Below are positions 28,720 through 38,959 of a DNA stretch of 64,000 bases, piece by piece. The stretch lies in contig CP053447.1 of assembly GCA_013285425.1 (NCBI GenBank), positions 2,858,001 to 2,922,000 on the forward strand. The letters run 5' to 3'. The position numbers and the translations under genes are program-made. Source of the stretch: Ignavibacteriota bacterium (GTDB lineage Bacteria > Bacteroidota > Ignavibacteria > Ignavibacteriales > Ignavibacteriaceae). Position 1 is the first letter of the stretch; each line of letters begins with the position of its first letter. The notes below the pieces were generated by a model, which saw nothing but the letters and a program-made list of their open reading frames with translations, was not told the origin of the DNA and did no database searches.

Positions 28720-28763
28720 ACTCTCCAGTCCCCCAGGCTGGAGAAAAAGAATATTGGGGGACT
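28720..28763 (-). promoter_or_regulatory. leader with two competing stems before the zinc-ribbon peptide
   Basis: On the leftward RNA, AGUCCCCC (28763-28756) can pair with GGGGGACU (28734-28727) over eight bases, and UCUCCAG (28744-28738) can pair with CUGGAGA (28728-28722) over seven. The partners are interleaved and share two bases, so the stems exclude one another or form a pseudoknot. The second stem covers the ribosome binding site GGAGAG. This is the layout of a translational switch, but no known riboswitch class is recognised. Confidence 0.4.
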
Positions 28764-28869
28764 TCCCGTTTATCCTTAGTAATTTTAATTTCAGATGTAA
28801 ATAAAAAGACTAAGGGTTAACATAAAGGTTAGTAAAGGGGTTAATTTCCGGTTAATTTTAAAATATTTT

Positions 28870-31428
28870 TTAAGATTTGATTAGTTCTTCAAAAGAAAGA
28901 GGAAATTGTTCATCATACAATCTTTTATATTCGGCAATAAATAAGTTGAAGGAATTTTTAGCAATGTGATGTCTTCCGATATCGGATAAAGTTTTTATCT
29001 TCAATTTGATAGCTTCCTGATCTACTGAATCAAATAATAATATTATATCACATAGTTTAATACGATTATCAAAATCCTGAAATATTTCATTGTCATCAAA
29101 ATATTGTTTAAGAAATGTTATTGCTTCATTATTGATTGCAAATTTTATGGAATCCAGCCAGTCGTAACTGATTCCTTTTAAAAATTCACCGCCGCCGAAA
29201 ATATTTGATATTGTCTGAAAAGATTCATCTTTAAATTCATTAATATCTTGTTTATTGGTTTTTAATTTTAAATAATCTAAATAATCACAGCTTGCACCAT
29301 TACTGAATCTAATAATCCATAGCTTCTCAGAAAATTCCAGATCTATACCTTCAACTGATGACAATGCTTTTCTAAGTTTGTTAATTGCCACCCCTCTGTT
29401 TGATTTACCACTTTCGGGAGAAGAATCGGGCCAGATGATCGAAGAAAGTTCTTCAGATGTAATTCCGCTATGATGATTGCCTAAACTTCTTATTAATATC
29501 AATAAGAATATTTCCTTAAGCTTAGGAGAAAGTGATTGGAAAATTTCATTTCCATCTTTATCATAAATCCATAATCCACCAAAAAGATTAACTGAATTTT
29601 TATTCCGTCTGACAATAAAATTATAGCTTACTTCTTTATTAGCGGCTTCTGAAACGCCAGTATTTAATTTTCCTTTTTTCAGAAAAACAAAAATTGTTGT
29701 GCCGGCAATTAAAATGAATATTGGAATAAGGAACACGAGAAAATTATTTTCCCCCGAATCATTATTTTCAGTATATACTTCAGCAGTTTCAGAGATTGGC
29801 GGATAGCTGATTGAATACAGTTCAACTTTTGCGGAATCAAATATTACAGATATAAATTCGTTAGTTGATTTATTGTAATGCAGATAATGATACACCCATT
29901 TGTCGGTTCGAGAGCTCCAAAAGTTATCTTTGATCCTGGATATGGCTCCTGTATTGAGATTCATTTTATTTAAATAAATATTAAAATAATCACCTTCATC
30001 AGTCTTTGATAAGAAATAAACTGTGGAATCTTTTTTATTCAAGTAAAGATAATTTGCCAAAACAACATAATTTATTCTTTGTCCTTCGGGATATTTTAAT
30101 TTCTTTAAAGTTAAGTCATTAAGATTAAGCAGAAAAAAATCATTTAAATTATTAAATCCATCTTCCTGTTTTCCTGACTTGTTTCCAAGTCCGCCATAAA
30201 TTAAATATTCTCCTTCATTAAAACCCTTACCAAATGCAAACCATGTACGCGGGTTCATTTCATTCTTTTTCAGGTTAATCTTTTCCCATTTTTTTTGATA
30301 AAAGTTGTATTTGAATAAATCATTTTTTACAGAATACCATCCATAACCACCAAGTAAATAGAGATTACCTCCTTTGGGATAGATAAATTTTGCACTGCCA
30401 AAATAATGTCCGCTATAGTTTCTTGAATAATCAATTACCGTCCACTTCTTTTCTCTTAAATCGAAAACAGAAACCTGACCCATTCCATTCATAAATGAGT
30501 AAAGGACCTGATTGCTGTCATCATAAAACAATTCATTCCAATAACCCGGACTTATCGAATCATATTTGATAACAGAATCTTTACCTGATATGAGGTTATA
30601 AATCAGCAAATCGCTTTTACGATCAATAAAAAGACGTGAATTAACTGAATCAAATGCAACGCCTAAACAATTAAGCAGTGAGTCAGATATAAAAAAATCA
30701 GTAATGTGTTTCCACTTCTGATGATCCTGATAAATCCAAACGGGATTAACGACTGTCACTTTAATATTTTCAAATCTATCGTATAAAGGATTTTCCTTAA
30801 AAGGATTTAATTCCCACTGATATTTTATCTTATCATTTTCACTAATTATAATATTTTTTACAGCTATAGCCGGCACATCATAATCACTGAAGTCTTTTAA
30901 ATCCTTTATGCCAAAAACAAATTTAAATTGATCTTGATTTTTTATCGGATAATTAATCTTATCTATGGAATTATTATTCCAGTATGCTCTTAAAATTTTA
31001 TCTTTTCGATCAATTTCCAATTTAAAATTAAACCATCTGTTTCTTGTCAGTTCATTTCGGGGAATTTTAATCTCTAAAGATGTTTTATTAAATGGTTCAG
31101 TAATTTGTATGTACGAGGTATCTTTGTTTTTAAATGGTACATAGACTACCCGTATTTCATTTCCTTTTTCATCTTCAATTCTGAGTATTGGTCCAAATCT
31201 CTTAAAGTCCCAAAAAGAAATATCGAAAGAGATGTAAAAAGAATTACTTAATTCTAATGGCTTTCCTTCATTCAGAAAAATTGATGTTTTTTGATGTTTG
31301 GATACATTTTTGGAATTGAATTTAATTCCCGCCAGATCGTTCGTTTGAGAATATCCGAAAGATACTCCAAAGATTATAAGGAGGGAAATTATTGGCAGCC
31401 AAAATTTTTCAGGTACCGGAGTTTTCAA
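28870..31428 (-). CDS. membrane-spanning winged-helix regulator with beta-propeller sensor
   Basis: An 852-residue protein with an unusual order. After a signal sequence (LPIISLLIIFGVSFGYS) comes a jelly-roll/LamG-like region (about 30-220), then a Kelch-like beta-propeller (about 240-550; repeats with GGYGWY, YLIYGGLGNKSG), one membrane helix (about 562-582, FLVFLIPIFILIAGTTIFVF), and a cytoplasmic C-terminal part with a winged-helix DNA-binding domain (about 640-690: LSPKLKEIFLLILIRSLG ... GVAINKLRKALSS) and a helical BTAD-like tail. It looks like a one-component regulator that senses outside the membrane and acts on DNA inside. Target genes are unknown; it stands alone on its strand. Confidence 0.8.
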   Translation of the reverse strand: MKTPVPEKFWLPIISLLIIFGVSFGYSQTNDLAGIKFNSKNVSKHQKTSIFLNEGKPLELSNSFYISFDISFWDFKRFGPILRIEDEKGNEIRVVYVPFKNKDTSYIQITEPFNKTSLEIKIPRNELTRNRWFNFKLEIDRKDKILRAYWNNNSIDKINYPIKNQDQFKFVFGIKDLKDFSDYDVPAIAVKNIIISENDKIKYQWELNPFKENPLYDRFENIKVTVVNPVWIYQDHQKWKHITDFFISDSLLNCLGVAFDSVNSRLFIDRKSDLLIYNLISGKDSVIKYDSISPGYWNELFYDDSNQVLYSFMNGMGQVSVFDLREKKWTVIDYSRNYSGHYFGSAKFIYPKGGNLYLLGGYGWYSVKNDLFKYNFYQKKWEKINLKKNEMNPRTWFAFGKGFNEGEYLIYGGLGNKSGKQEDGFNNLNDFFLLNLNDLTLKKLKYPEGQRINYVVLANYLYLNKKDSTVYFLSKTDEGDYFNIYLNKMNLNTGAISRIKDNFWSSRTDKWVYHYLHYNKSTNEFISVIFDSAKVELYSISYPPISETAEVYTENNDSGENNFLVFLIPIFILIAGTTIFVFLKKGKLNTGVSEAANKEVSYNFIVRRNKNSVNLFGGLWIYDKDGNEIFQSLSPKLKEIFLLILIRSLGNHHSGITSEELSSIIWPDSSPESGKSNRGVAINKLRKALSSVEGIDLEFSEKLWIIRFSNGASCDYLDYLKLKTNKQDINEFKDESFQTISNIFGGGEFLKGISYDWLDSIKFAINNEAITFLKQYFDDNEIFQDFDNRIKLCDIILLFDSVDQEAIKLKIKTLSDIGRHHIAKNSFNLFIAEYKRLYDEQFPLSFEELIKS

Positions 31429-31561
31429 ATTTCTTAAGTTAATATTAAAAAATTTTTTTCTATCTATTTGAATTCTTACGATTTCTTTTTACTCAGCTAT
31501 AATTTACAAGCTATAGTATAACCCGCCAGAGTTTTACAATTTATATGATCAATGAATGCTG

Positions 31562-33229
31562 TTACTGTAATAATTCTTTAATTTTATTTTGCAGCTCATT
31601 TAACACTATATCAAATCTCTCACCCGTTTTTCTTATCTTTATTTCACATTTGTTTTCTTTAAGTTTTTTTTCACCTACTACTATCTGAAGGGGCATACCA
31701 AGCAGATCTGCATCATTAAATTTGAATCCGGCTGTTACATCACGATCGTCAAATAAAACATCTATCTTAGCCTGATTAAGATCATTATAAATTTTTTCAC
31801 AGGTATCAACTATATCCTGCTTCTTTAAGTTCAATCCAATTAAATGAACAAGAAACGGTGCAATTGCTTTATCCCACACAATTCCATTTGCATCGTGATT
31901 CTGCTCAATAGAACAAGCCATAACTCGTTCAACACCGATTCCATAGCTTCCCATAATTATCGGATGCTCTTCTCCTTTTTCATCAGTAAAAAAAGCTCTC
32001 ATTGAATCTGAATATTTAGTACCCAGTTTAAATATATGTCCTAGTTCAATCGCAGGAAAAACTTCAAGATGCTTTTCACAATTTGGACAGCCTTCGCCTG
32101 ATTTTACTATTCTGAAATCCGAGTACTCTACATTTGTTATATCACGATTAAAATCAATGCCGCCAATATGGTAATCGTTCTTGTTTGCACCACTGAACAT
32201 ATTGTTTGCATTCTTCAAACGATTATCAGCTATTATTCTTCCATTAAAACCAACAGGACCAATTGAACCAGCATCAGCACCAGAAATTTCTTTCAGTTCA
32301 TCAGGATGAGCCGGACGTACAGCACCGCCAAGAACTTTTTCTAATTTGGTTTCGTTTACTTCATCATTACCGAGCATTAAAACCAAAATTGGTTTTTCAT
32401 TGTGTATATAAACTCTTGACTTTGCACACTGGGTTTCATCAATCTTTAAGAATTCACAAAGCTCATCTATACTTTTAACATCTGGTGTAGATATTTCAAA
32501 AATACTTTTACTTTCGCTATCTCTTTCAACTCCGTTTACTCTTGAGACAGCGACTTCAACATTAGCAGCATAGCCGCAGGATTTGCAGTAAGCAACAGTG
32601 TCTTCACCGGCAGAAGATTTAACCATAAATTCTTCGGAGCCGGTACCGCCCATAGCACCGCTTGATGCACCAACGACAAAATATTTTAATCCGCAGCGAT
32701 CAAATATTCTTCTGTACGCTTTATCATGCAGATCATAGGAGTTATCCAACCCTTCCCAGCTCGTATCAAAACTATATGCATCTTTCATCAGGAATTGACG
32801 ACCTCGGATTACACCGCTTCTTGGTCTTGGCTCATTCCTGAATTTAGTTTGTATCTGATACCAGATTTGCGGCATATCTTTGTAGGATTTAACAACATTA
32901 CGTGCGTGAAATGTCATAATCTCTTCATGAGTTGGAGCTAAAACATACTCACGGTTTTTTATCTGAAATAAAGTATCGCCAAAAGCAGCAACACGATTTG
33001 TCTCTTCCCATACTTCTTTTGGATTAAGTGCCGGCAGATGAAATTCCTGTCCGCCAATTGCATCCATTTCTTCACGAATAATTTCTGATATCTTTCTGAT
33101 TACACGATATCCTAATGGCAGAAAAGAATAAATACCGGCAGAAAGCATTCTTACCATTCCTGATCTTAACATTAAAATATGACTTGCTACTACAGCATCA
33201 TTAGGTAACTTCTTTGAGAGTTGGAACAA
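31562..33229 (-). CDS. proS: prolyl-tRNA synthetase
   Basis: ProS charges tRNA-Pro with proline. The 555-residue protein is of the bacterial type with the editing (INS) domain between class II motifs 2 and 3. Motif 1 lies in LPLGYRVIRKISEIIREEM, motif 2 in TKFRNEPRPRSGVIRGRQFLMKDAYSF, the INS domain at about 225-380, motif 3 in MGSYGIGVERVMAC, and the anticodon-binding domain at the C-terminus (DDRDVTAGFKFNDADLLGMP). The gene is intact and monocistronic, divergent from the antiporter gene. Confidence 0.96.
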   Translation of the reverse strand: MFQLSKKLPNDAVVASHILMLRSGMVRMLSAGIYSFLPLGYRVIRKISEIIREEMDAIGGQEFHLPALNPKEVWEETNRVAAFGDTLFQIKNREYVLAPTHEEIMTFHARNVVKSYKDMPQIWYQIQTKFRNEPRPRSGVIRGRQFLMKDAYSFDTSWEGLDNSYDLHDKAYRRIFDRCGLKYFVVGASSGAMGGTGSEEFMVKSSAGEDTVAYCKSCGYAANVEVAVSRVNGVERDSESKSIFEISTPDVKSIDELCEFLKIDETQCAKSRVYIHNEKPILVLMLGNDEVNETKLEKVLGGAVRPAHPDELKEISGADAGSIGPVGFNGRIIADNRLKNANNMFSGANKNDYHIGGIDFNRDITNVEYSDFRIVKSGEGCPNCEKHLEVFPAIELGHIFKLGTKYSDSMRAFFTDEKGEEHPIIMGSYGIGVERVMACSIEQNHDANGIVWDKAIAPFLVHLIGLNLKKQDIVDTCEKIYNDLNQAKIDVLFDDRDVTAGFKFNDADLLGMPLQIVVGEKKLKENKCEIKIRKTGERFDIVLNELQNKIKELLQ

Positions 33230-33440
33230 AATATTTACTTAATCTCATAATTTATTTTCTAAATATTTTTCGTTATTTGTGATATTTTGAGGCTAAAAAT
33301 ACTGATTTGAACAGGCTTATCAAAGTGAGCAACTTTTTAATTAAAAGCATCGGTTTGTGATTTCGCTGAGTAATTTTTAATAATTATTTTTTTAAGTTAC
33401 CGCCTGAATTTTTTATCATTTATACTCTCGAAAGAATATT

Positions 33441-34742
33441 ATGGAACACACATCAAATGTTGAAATACCACTGTTAAGTATTTTACCGTTCGTCTTAATG
33501 CTTTTATCAATTGCTCTGTTTCCTTTGTTCTGGAATCACTTTTGGGAAAAGAACCGGAACAAACTTTTAGTTGCGATTATTTTAAGCATTCCTGTTTTAA
33601 TTTATTTGCTGCTAAATGGATTTACACACGAACTTGAACACGCAATAATTTTCGATTATGTTCCATTTTTAATTCTGCTTGGTGCTTTATTTACTATAAC
33701 CGGCGGGATACTTTTAACCGGTGATATTGAAGCTAAACCAAAAATTAATACTTTATTTTTAGGGATTGGTGCTGTGCTTGCTTCAATTATGGGAACAACC
33801 GGTGCAGCTATGCTCTTGATTAGACCTGTAATCCAAACAAATAAAGAAAGAAAATTTAAGGTTCACACAATTTTATTCTTTATTGGTATTGTTGCTAACT
33901 GTGGTGGTTTACTTACTCCGCTTGGAGATCCACCGTTGTTTATGATGTATTTAAGAGGGGCGCCATTTACATGGTTTTTTCATTTAGTACCTGAATGGCT
34001 TATTACAAATTTAATATTGCTTGTAATTTACTTTTTTGTTGATACTTATTATTATAAGAAAGAGCCTCACTCTGCTATAATCAGTGATAAAACAGATATT
34101 CGCCCTATAAAAATTGAAGGGAAAAGAAATTTTATTTTCTTAGCCGGAGTCGTTCTGGCGGTTGCTTTTATCAATGAGCAATATCTTTCATTTATCAACA
34201 TTAATCCTTATTTCAAATTCGTCCGTGAAGCATTTATACTGCTAATGGCTTATCTCTCATTATTATTTACTCCAAAACTTCTAAGGACTTCAAACAATTT
34301 TACATGGCATCCGATAGAGGAAGTAGCTTATTTGTTCCTTGGTATTTTTATTACCATGGTTCCGGCTCTGCTGTATCTTGAAATAAACGCAAAACATCTT
34401 GGCATCCAATCCGTTGAACAGTTTTATTATTATACAGGATTGCTAAGCAGCTTTCTGGATAATACACCAACTGCCGTTACATTTCATTCGCTTGCATTAG
34501 GACTCGGTATAACAGAAGGAACTTTGGTTGCAGGAATCCCTGAAATTTTATTAAAAGGAATTTCAACTGCTTCTGTATTTTTTGGCGCTATGACATACAT
34601 CGGAAATGGTCCAAATTTTATGGTAAAGGCTGTTGCAGAAGAAAACAATATTAATATGCCTGATTTTTTCAGTTATATGTTTAAGTTTTCAATTATCATT
34701 TTACTGCCGGTATTTATTATAGTTCAATTGCTGTTTATATAA
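33441..34742 (+). CDS. sodium:proton antiporter, NhaD/ArsB-like
   Basis: A 433-residue integral membrane protein of the ion transporter superfamily with about 11-12 helices. Conserved segments include LLGALFTITGGILLTGDI, MGTTGAAMLLIRPVI, GGLLTPLGDPPLFMMYL and SSFLDNTPTAVTFHSLALGLG, with helix-break TP and DN motifs seen in NhaD-type carriers. It probably exchanges Na+ for H+, although substrate assignment within this superfamily is uncertain. It is followed after 13 bases by the pyrophosphatase gene, suggesting cotranscription. Confidence 0.85.
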   Translation: MEHTSNVEIPLLSILPFVLMLLSIALFPLFWNHFWEKNRNKLLVAIILSIPVLIYLLLNGFTHELEHAIIFDYVPFLILLGALFTITGGILLTGDIEAKPKINTLFLGIGAVLASIMGTTGAAMLLIRPVIQTNKERKFKVHTILFFIGIVANCGGLLTPLGDPPLFMMYLRGAPFTWFFHLVPEWLITNLILLVIYFFVDTYYYKKEPHSAIISDKTDIRPIKIEGKRNFIFLAGVVLAVAFINEQYLSFININPYFKFVREAFILLMAYLSLLFTPKLLRTSNNFTWHPIEEVAYLFLGIFITMVPALLYLEINAKHLGIQSVEQFYYYTGLLSSFLDNTPTAVTFHSLALGLGITEGTLVAGIPEILLKGISTASVFFGAMTYIGNGPNFMVKAVAEENNINMPDFFSYMFKFSIIILLPVFIIVQLLFI

Positions 34743-34755
34743 TTAAGTACCAAAT

Positions 34756-35316
34756 ATGAATCTGCAATCATTTAACCCATGGCATAATGTAAGTCCCGGA
34801 AAAGATGTACCCAAAACAGTAAACGGAATAATTGAAATTCCGAAAGGCTCAAAGGGGAAATATGAATTGGATAAAGAAAGTGGTTTGTTAAGATTGGATA
34901 GAGTTCTTTATTCGTCTGTGCATTATCCTGCTAATTATGGTTTTATACCGCAAACTTATTGTGATGATAAAGATCCTTTAGATATTCTGGTAATATGCTC
35001 AATTGATGTTGACCCGTTATGTATTATCGAATCTAAGGTTATCGGTGTAATGCATATGCTTGATGATAACGAACAGGATGATAAAATAATTGCAGTTGCA
35101 AATAATGATATGGCTGTTAATTATATAAATGATATTTCAGAATTGCCGCCGCATACTGTTATTGAGTTAAGAAGATTTTTTGAGGATTATAAAAAACTCG
35201 AGCATAAGCAGGTTGTTGTTGAACAGTTTATTGGAAAGGAAGAAGCATATAGAATCGTTAACGAAGCTGTAATGCTATACGAAAAAGAAAAGAGCAATCT
35301 GATAAAAAAACCGTGA
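34756..35316 (+). CDS. ppa: inorganic pyrophosphatase
   Basis: Soluble family I pyrophosphatase, 186 residues, that hydrolyses PPi to phosphate and so drives biosynthetic reactions. The metal-binding signature [10 protein letters not shown] is present, with [14 protein letters not shown] before it and the Lys/Asp region at residues 15-45 ([11 protein letters not shown]). The length and layout are normal for the family. It follows the antiporter after 13 bases and converges on acnA. Confidence 0.95.
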   Translation: MNLQSFNPWHNVSPGKDVPKTVNGIIEIPKGSKGKYELDKESGLLRLDRVLYSSVHYPANYGFIPQTYCDDKDPLDILVICSIDVDPLCIIESKVIGVMHMLDDNEQDDKIIAVANNDMAVNYINDISELPPHTVIELRRFFEDYKKLEHKQVVVEQFIGKEEAYRIVNEAVMLYEKEKSNLIKKP

Positions 35317-35386
35317 GCAGATATTATGTGAACTGAATGATCTATTTAAAGATCAGTAACAAATAAAATTTACAAGAAAAGAAATT

Positions 35387-35429
35387 GCCGCGAATACACA
35401 GATTGATTTACAGTCAGTGAATCCGCGGC
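35387..35429. terminator. hairpin between convergent ppa and acnA
   Basis: GCCGCG at 35387-35392 pairs with CGCGGC at 35424-35429, and pairing continues imperfectly inward (AATACACAGA with TCAGTGAATC). It sits midway between two converging genes, where a two-way terminator is expected, but the flanking T-runs are poor. Its form also resembles dispersed CACAGATT-type palindromes of this phylum. Confidence 0.45.
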
Positions 35430-35437
35430 GTTAAAAT

Positions 35438-38218
35438 TTAATTACTCTTCAAATACTCTCTAAGCACGTACTGCAGAATTCCCTGATTCTTATAATATTC
35501 TATTTCTATTGCTGAATCCAGTCTTGCTTCAACTTTAAATTTCACTTCTTTACCTGATGGATGAACTGCTTTTACATCTAAAATTTTGTGAGGTTTTAAA
35601 TCATCAGCTAAACCATTTATACTGAAAATTTCGGTACCGTCTAAACCTAATGATGCAGCATTCTGACCATCTGTAAATACTAAAGGTGCAACCCCCATTC
35701 CAACCAGATTACTTCTATGAATACGCTCGAAGCTTTCCGCAATAACTGCTTTTACTCCCAATAGAAAAGTTCCTTTTGCAGCCCAGTCACGGGAAGAACC
35801 CGAACCATATTCTTTACCGGCGAGAATAATTAATGGTGTATTGTCTTTTTTATATTCCATTGCAGTATCAAAAACATTTTTAACTTCACCTGTTGGCAGG
35901 TACCGGCTGAAGCCGCCTTCTTTATCGGCAATTTTATTTTTAATTCTTACATTGGCAAAAGTACCCCGCATCATCACTTCGTGATTACCTCTTCTGGAGC
36001 CGTATGAATTAAAATCACCTTTAGAAATTCCTTTGCTTATCAAATAACTACCTGCGGCTGAAGTTTCTTTAAAAGATCCGGCGGGTGAAATATGATCTGT
36101 AGTTACCGAATCTCCTAAATACAATAGAACCCTGGCATTTTTTATATCAGTTACCGGTTCAGGTATTTCTTTTAGATTTTCAAAAAATGGAGCTTCCTTA
36201 ATGTAAGTAGAGTTTAGATTCCACTCAAAATTCTGATCAAGATTAACTTTCAGGTTTTTCCAATCCGTTGAACCATCAAAAATAACATCATACACTTCCT
36301 GAAAATCATCTTGCTTCATACATTCATTTATTGTCTTTTGAATTTCATCTCTTGAGGGCCATATATCTTTCAGATAAACCGGCAGACCATTTGGATCATA
36401 ATCAATTGGATCATTGATTAAATCTATATCTACCCTTCCTGCTAAAGCATAAGCAACCACAAGCATCGGAGACATTAAAAAATTCATTTTAACCTGCGGA
36501 TGAACTCTTGCTTCAAAGTTACGATTTCCTGAAAGAACCGAAGCAACAATCAATTCACCTTTATCTACTGCTGTAGCAATAGCTGGTGGAAGCGGTCCTG
36601 AATTGCCAATACAAGATGTGCAGCCATAACCAACAGTATGAAACCGTAAAGCTTCAAGATCAACATTTAATCCTGAACGCTCTAAATATTTAGTAACAAC
36701 TTTCGATCCCGGTGCTAAAGATGTTTTGACCCATGTTTTAGTTCTCAATCCTTTTTCAATAGCATTTCTTGCAAGTAAACCTGCTCCAACCATCACTGCA
36801 GGATTAGATGTATTTGTACAGCTTGTTATAGCTGCAATTACAATACTGCCGTCGCTAAGTACAAATTCTTTGTTCGATTCTTTTATCCTTACCGAGTGAA
36901 GATGACTGCCATCAAGAATAACCTGTGAATGTGTTTCTCCGCTTATTGGTACTTTACCCAAAGTAAATTCTGTTCCTGATCCACCTTCAATCAGCATTGC
37001 ATACTCTGCCCTTTCATTCTTAGGCTGATACTCGCGGCTAAACTCATTTTTTAAAATCTCTTTAAATTTTTTCTCTAAATCCTTAACAAATATTTTATCC
37101 TGTGGTCGCTTAGGTCCGGAAACTGTTGGTTCTAATGTTGATAAATCCAGCTCAACTATTGAAGAATACCTGATGTCTTCATTTCCGGTTCTCCAAAGAA
37201 AATTTTCCTTACAATACTTTTCTACAATTTTTATTTGTTCATCAGAGCGGTTAGTGGAATGCATATACTCTAAAGTTCTATCATCAATAGGGAAATAAGT
37301 AACCGTACAGCCGAACTCAGGCGACATATTACCGATAGTAGCGCGATCGGTAACTGTCAGATGCTTTAAACCGTCTCCAAAAACTTCCACAAATTTTCCA
37401 ACTACTCCGGTATTCCGAAGTAGCCTTGCAATTGAAAGTACCAAATCAGTGGCAGTACATTCATTCGGGATATCGCCTGTAAGTTTTAAGCCAACTACCT
37501 GCGGACAAGTAAAGAAAATTGGTTGACCAAGCATTGCGGCTTCGGCTTCGATACCGCCGACACCCCAGGCTATAACTCCAATACCATTTACCATCGGCGT
37601 ATGTGAATCGGTGCCAACCAAAGTATCAGGAAAGAGCCAGCCATTTCTTGAAATAACTCCTTTAGCAAGATATTCTAAATTTACCTGATGACAGATTCCC
37701 ATTCCCGGAGGAACAACAGTAAAATTATTCAATCCTTTTTGCGCCCATTTTAAAAGCTCATACCGTTCTTTGTTTCTTTCAAATTCCAGCTCAACATTTT
37801 TGTCGTATGCATAATCGGTTCCGTAATAATCCACCTGAACCGAATGATCAATTACCAAATCAACAGGTATTGCAGGATTAATTTTCTGTCCATCTTTTCC
37901 ATGTCTTACAAACTCGGAACGTAAAGAAGCCATATCAACAACAGCCGGCACTCCTGTAAAATCCTGCATTAAAATTCGTGCGGGCATAAAAGGAATATCT
38001 TTATCAACTGCTTCGGGAGTCCATTTTAACAGAGTTTCTACGTGTTCATCTGTTATACTAAACCCGTCATAATTTCTAAGTACATTTTCCAGAAGAATAC
38101 GAATGCTGAATGGTAAATGATTAACATCCCCTTCTTTAAGATTTTTCAGTGAACAGTAATTATACTTTGTTCCGTTAACTGATAGTTCTTTTACTGATTT
38201 TGCTTTTGAATACTTCAT
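35438..38218 (-). CDS. acnA: aconitate hydratase
   Basis: AcnA isomerises citrate and isocitrate in the TCA cycle with a [4Fe-4S] cluster. The 926-residue protein is of the AcnA/IRP type: cluster cysteines in ITSCTNTSN and GYGCTSCIGNSGPL, substrate motifs in VGTDSHTPMVNG, and the swivel domain in the C-terminal quarter (DHISPAGSF, NSYGSRRGNHEVMMRG, GKEYGSGSSRDWAAKG). It is intact. It stands as a single gene whose promoter must lie in the 234-base gap shared with the divergent hemerythrin gene. Confidence 0.97.
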   Translation of the reverse strand: MKYSKAKSVKELSVNGTKYNYCSLKNLKEGDVNHLPFSIRILLENVLRNYDGFSITDEHVETLLKWTPEAVDKDIPFMPARILMQDFTGVPAVVDMASLRSEFVRHGKDGQKINPAIPVDLVIDHSVQVDYYGTDYAYDKNVELEFERNKERYELLKWAQKGLNNFTVVPPGMGICHQVNLEYLAKGVISRNGWLFPDTLVGTDSHTPMVNGIGVIAWGVGGIEAEAAMLGQPIFFTCPQVVGLKLTGDIPNECTATDLVLSIARLLRNTGVVGKFVEVFGDGLKHLTVTDRATIGNMSPEFGCTVTYFPIDDRTLEYMHSTNRSDEQIKIVEKYCKENFLWRTGNEDIRYSSIVELDLSTLEPTVSGPKRPQDKIFVKDLEKKFKEILKNEFSREYQPKNERAEYAMLIEGGSGTEFTLGKVPISGETHSQVILDGSHLHSVRIKESNKEFVLSDGSIVIAAITSCTNTSNPAVMVGAGLLARNAIEKGLRTKTWVKTSLAPGSKVVTKYLERSGLNVDLEALRFHTVGYGCTSCIGNSGPLPPAIATAVDKGELIVASVLSGNRNFEARVHPQVKMNFLMSPMLVVAYALAGRVDIDLINDPIDYDPNGLPVYLKDIWPSRDEIQKTINECMKQDDFQEVYDVIFDGSTDWKNLKVNLDQNFEWNLNSTYIKEAPFFENLKEIPEPVTDIKNARVLLYLGDSVTTDHISPAGSFKETSAAGSYLISKGISKGDFNSYGSRRGNHEVMMRGTFANVRIKNKIADKEGGFSRYLPTGEVKNVFDTAMEYKKDNTPLIILAGKEYGSGSSRDWAAKGTFLLGVKAVIAESFERIHRSNLVGMGVAPLVFTDGQNAASLGLDGTEIFSINGLADDLKPHKILDVKAVHPSGKEVKFKVEARLDSAIEIEYYKNQGILQYVLREYLKSN

Positions 38219-38452
38219 ATATAATTATTGATTTTGTGTTTTGTTTTAAAAAAGAATAGTTTACAACCGATGTTTAATTATCTAACTCTGCAACTTACAA
38301 ATAAATAGATATTTTTCAACATATTTTCAGTTGGGGATTATCCAACGTCAATCTGTAAGTTTTTATTATTAAAAAAGATTTTTTTTGTTGTTAATACACA
38401 CTTGAAAGCAGCAGTTTATGATAAAATTTTTTGAAATATATTTTAAGGAAAA

Positions 38453-38959
38453 ATGAACAAACCACTTTATAATTTTTTCACGGCAGACCACAGAAGAATT
38501 GAGTCGTTATTTGATAAGGCAACAGAAAATCCAAACGAAATAGATGTTGAGCTTTATCATCAATTCCGAACAGGATTATTAAAGCACATAAAAATGGAAG
38601 AGAAAATACTTTTTCCTGCTGCACAAAAAGCAAATAATAATGTTCCTTTACCTCTGCAGCCAAAACTTCGTCTGGATCACGGTGCTTTAACTGCATTGAT
38701 GGTTGTTCCCCCAACGCCTGATGTAATAAAGGTAATAAGGCATATAATGGAAAAGCATGATTTACTGGAAGAAGAACCGGGTGGTATGTATGATGTTTGT
38801 GAAAAATTAACCGAAGCCGAAACACAAAACCTGCTTGAGCAGTTACAGAATACCACAGAGGTGCCTGTACATCCTCATAACAAAGCTGACTTTGCATTAC
38901 AAGCTGCTAAAAATGCTTTAAGCAGAGCTGGTTTTGATTTTGATTTAATAGCAAAGTAA
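38453..38959 (+). CDS. hemerythrin-domain protein
   Basis: A 168-residue protein with a hemerythrin HHE fold, a four-helix bundle carrying a di-iron site. Candidate ligands are His in TADHRRIESLF, His and Glu in LLKHIKMEEKILFP, His in RLDHGALTALM and His/Glu in IMEKHDLLEEE. Such proteins bind O2 or NO or deal with oxidative and nitrosative stress, and some repair iron-sulfur clusters. It is divergent from acnA, an iron-sulfur enzyme sensitive to exactly those stresses, which may be meaningful. AAGGAAAA precedes the ATG. Confidence 0.85.
   Translation: MNKPLYNFFTADHRRIESLFDKATENPNEIDVELYHQFRTGLLKHIKMEEKILFPAAQKANNNVPLPLQPKLRLDHGALTALMVVPPTPDVIKVIRHIMEKHDLLEEEPGGMYDVCEKLTEAETQNLLEQLQNTTEVPVHPHNKADFALQAAKNALSRAGFDFDLIAK

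Noticed and set aside
28626..28820. Rightward open frame of 64 codons
   Set aside because: It is antisense to the zinc-ribbon peptide and its leader and shows no protein-like pattern.
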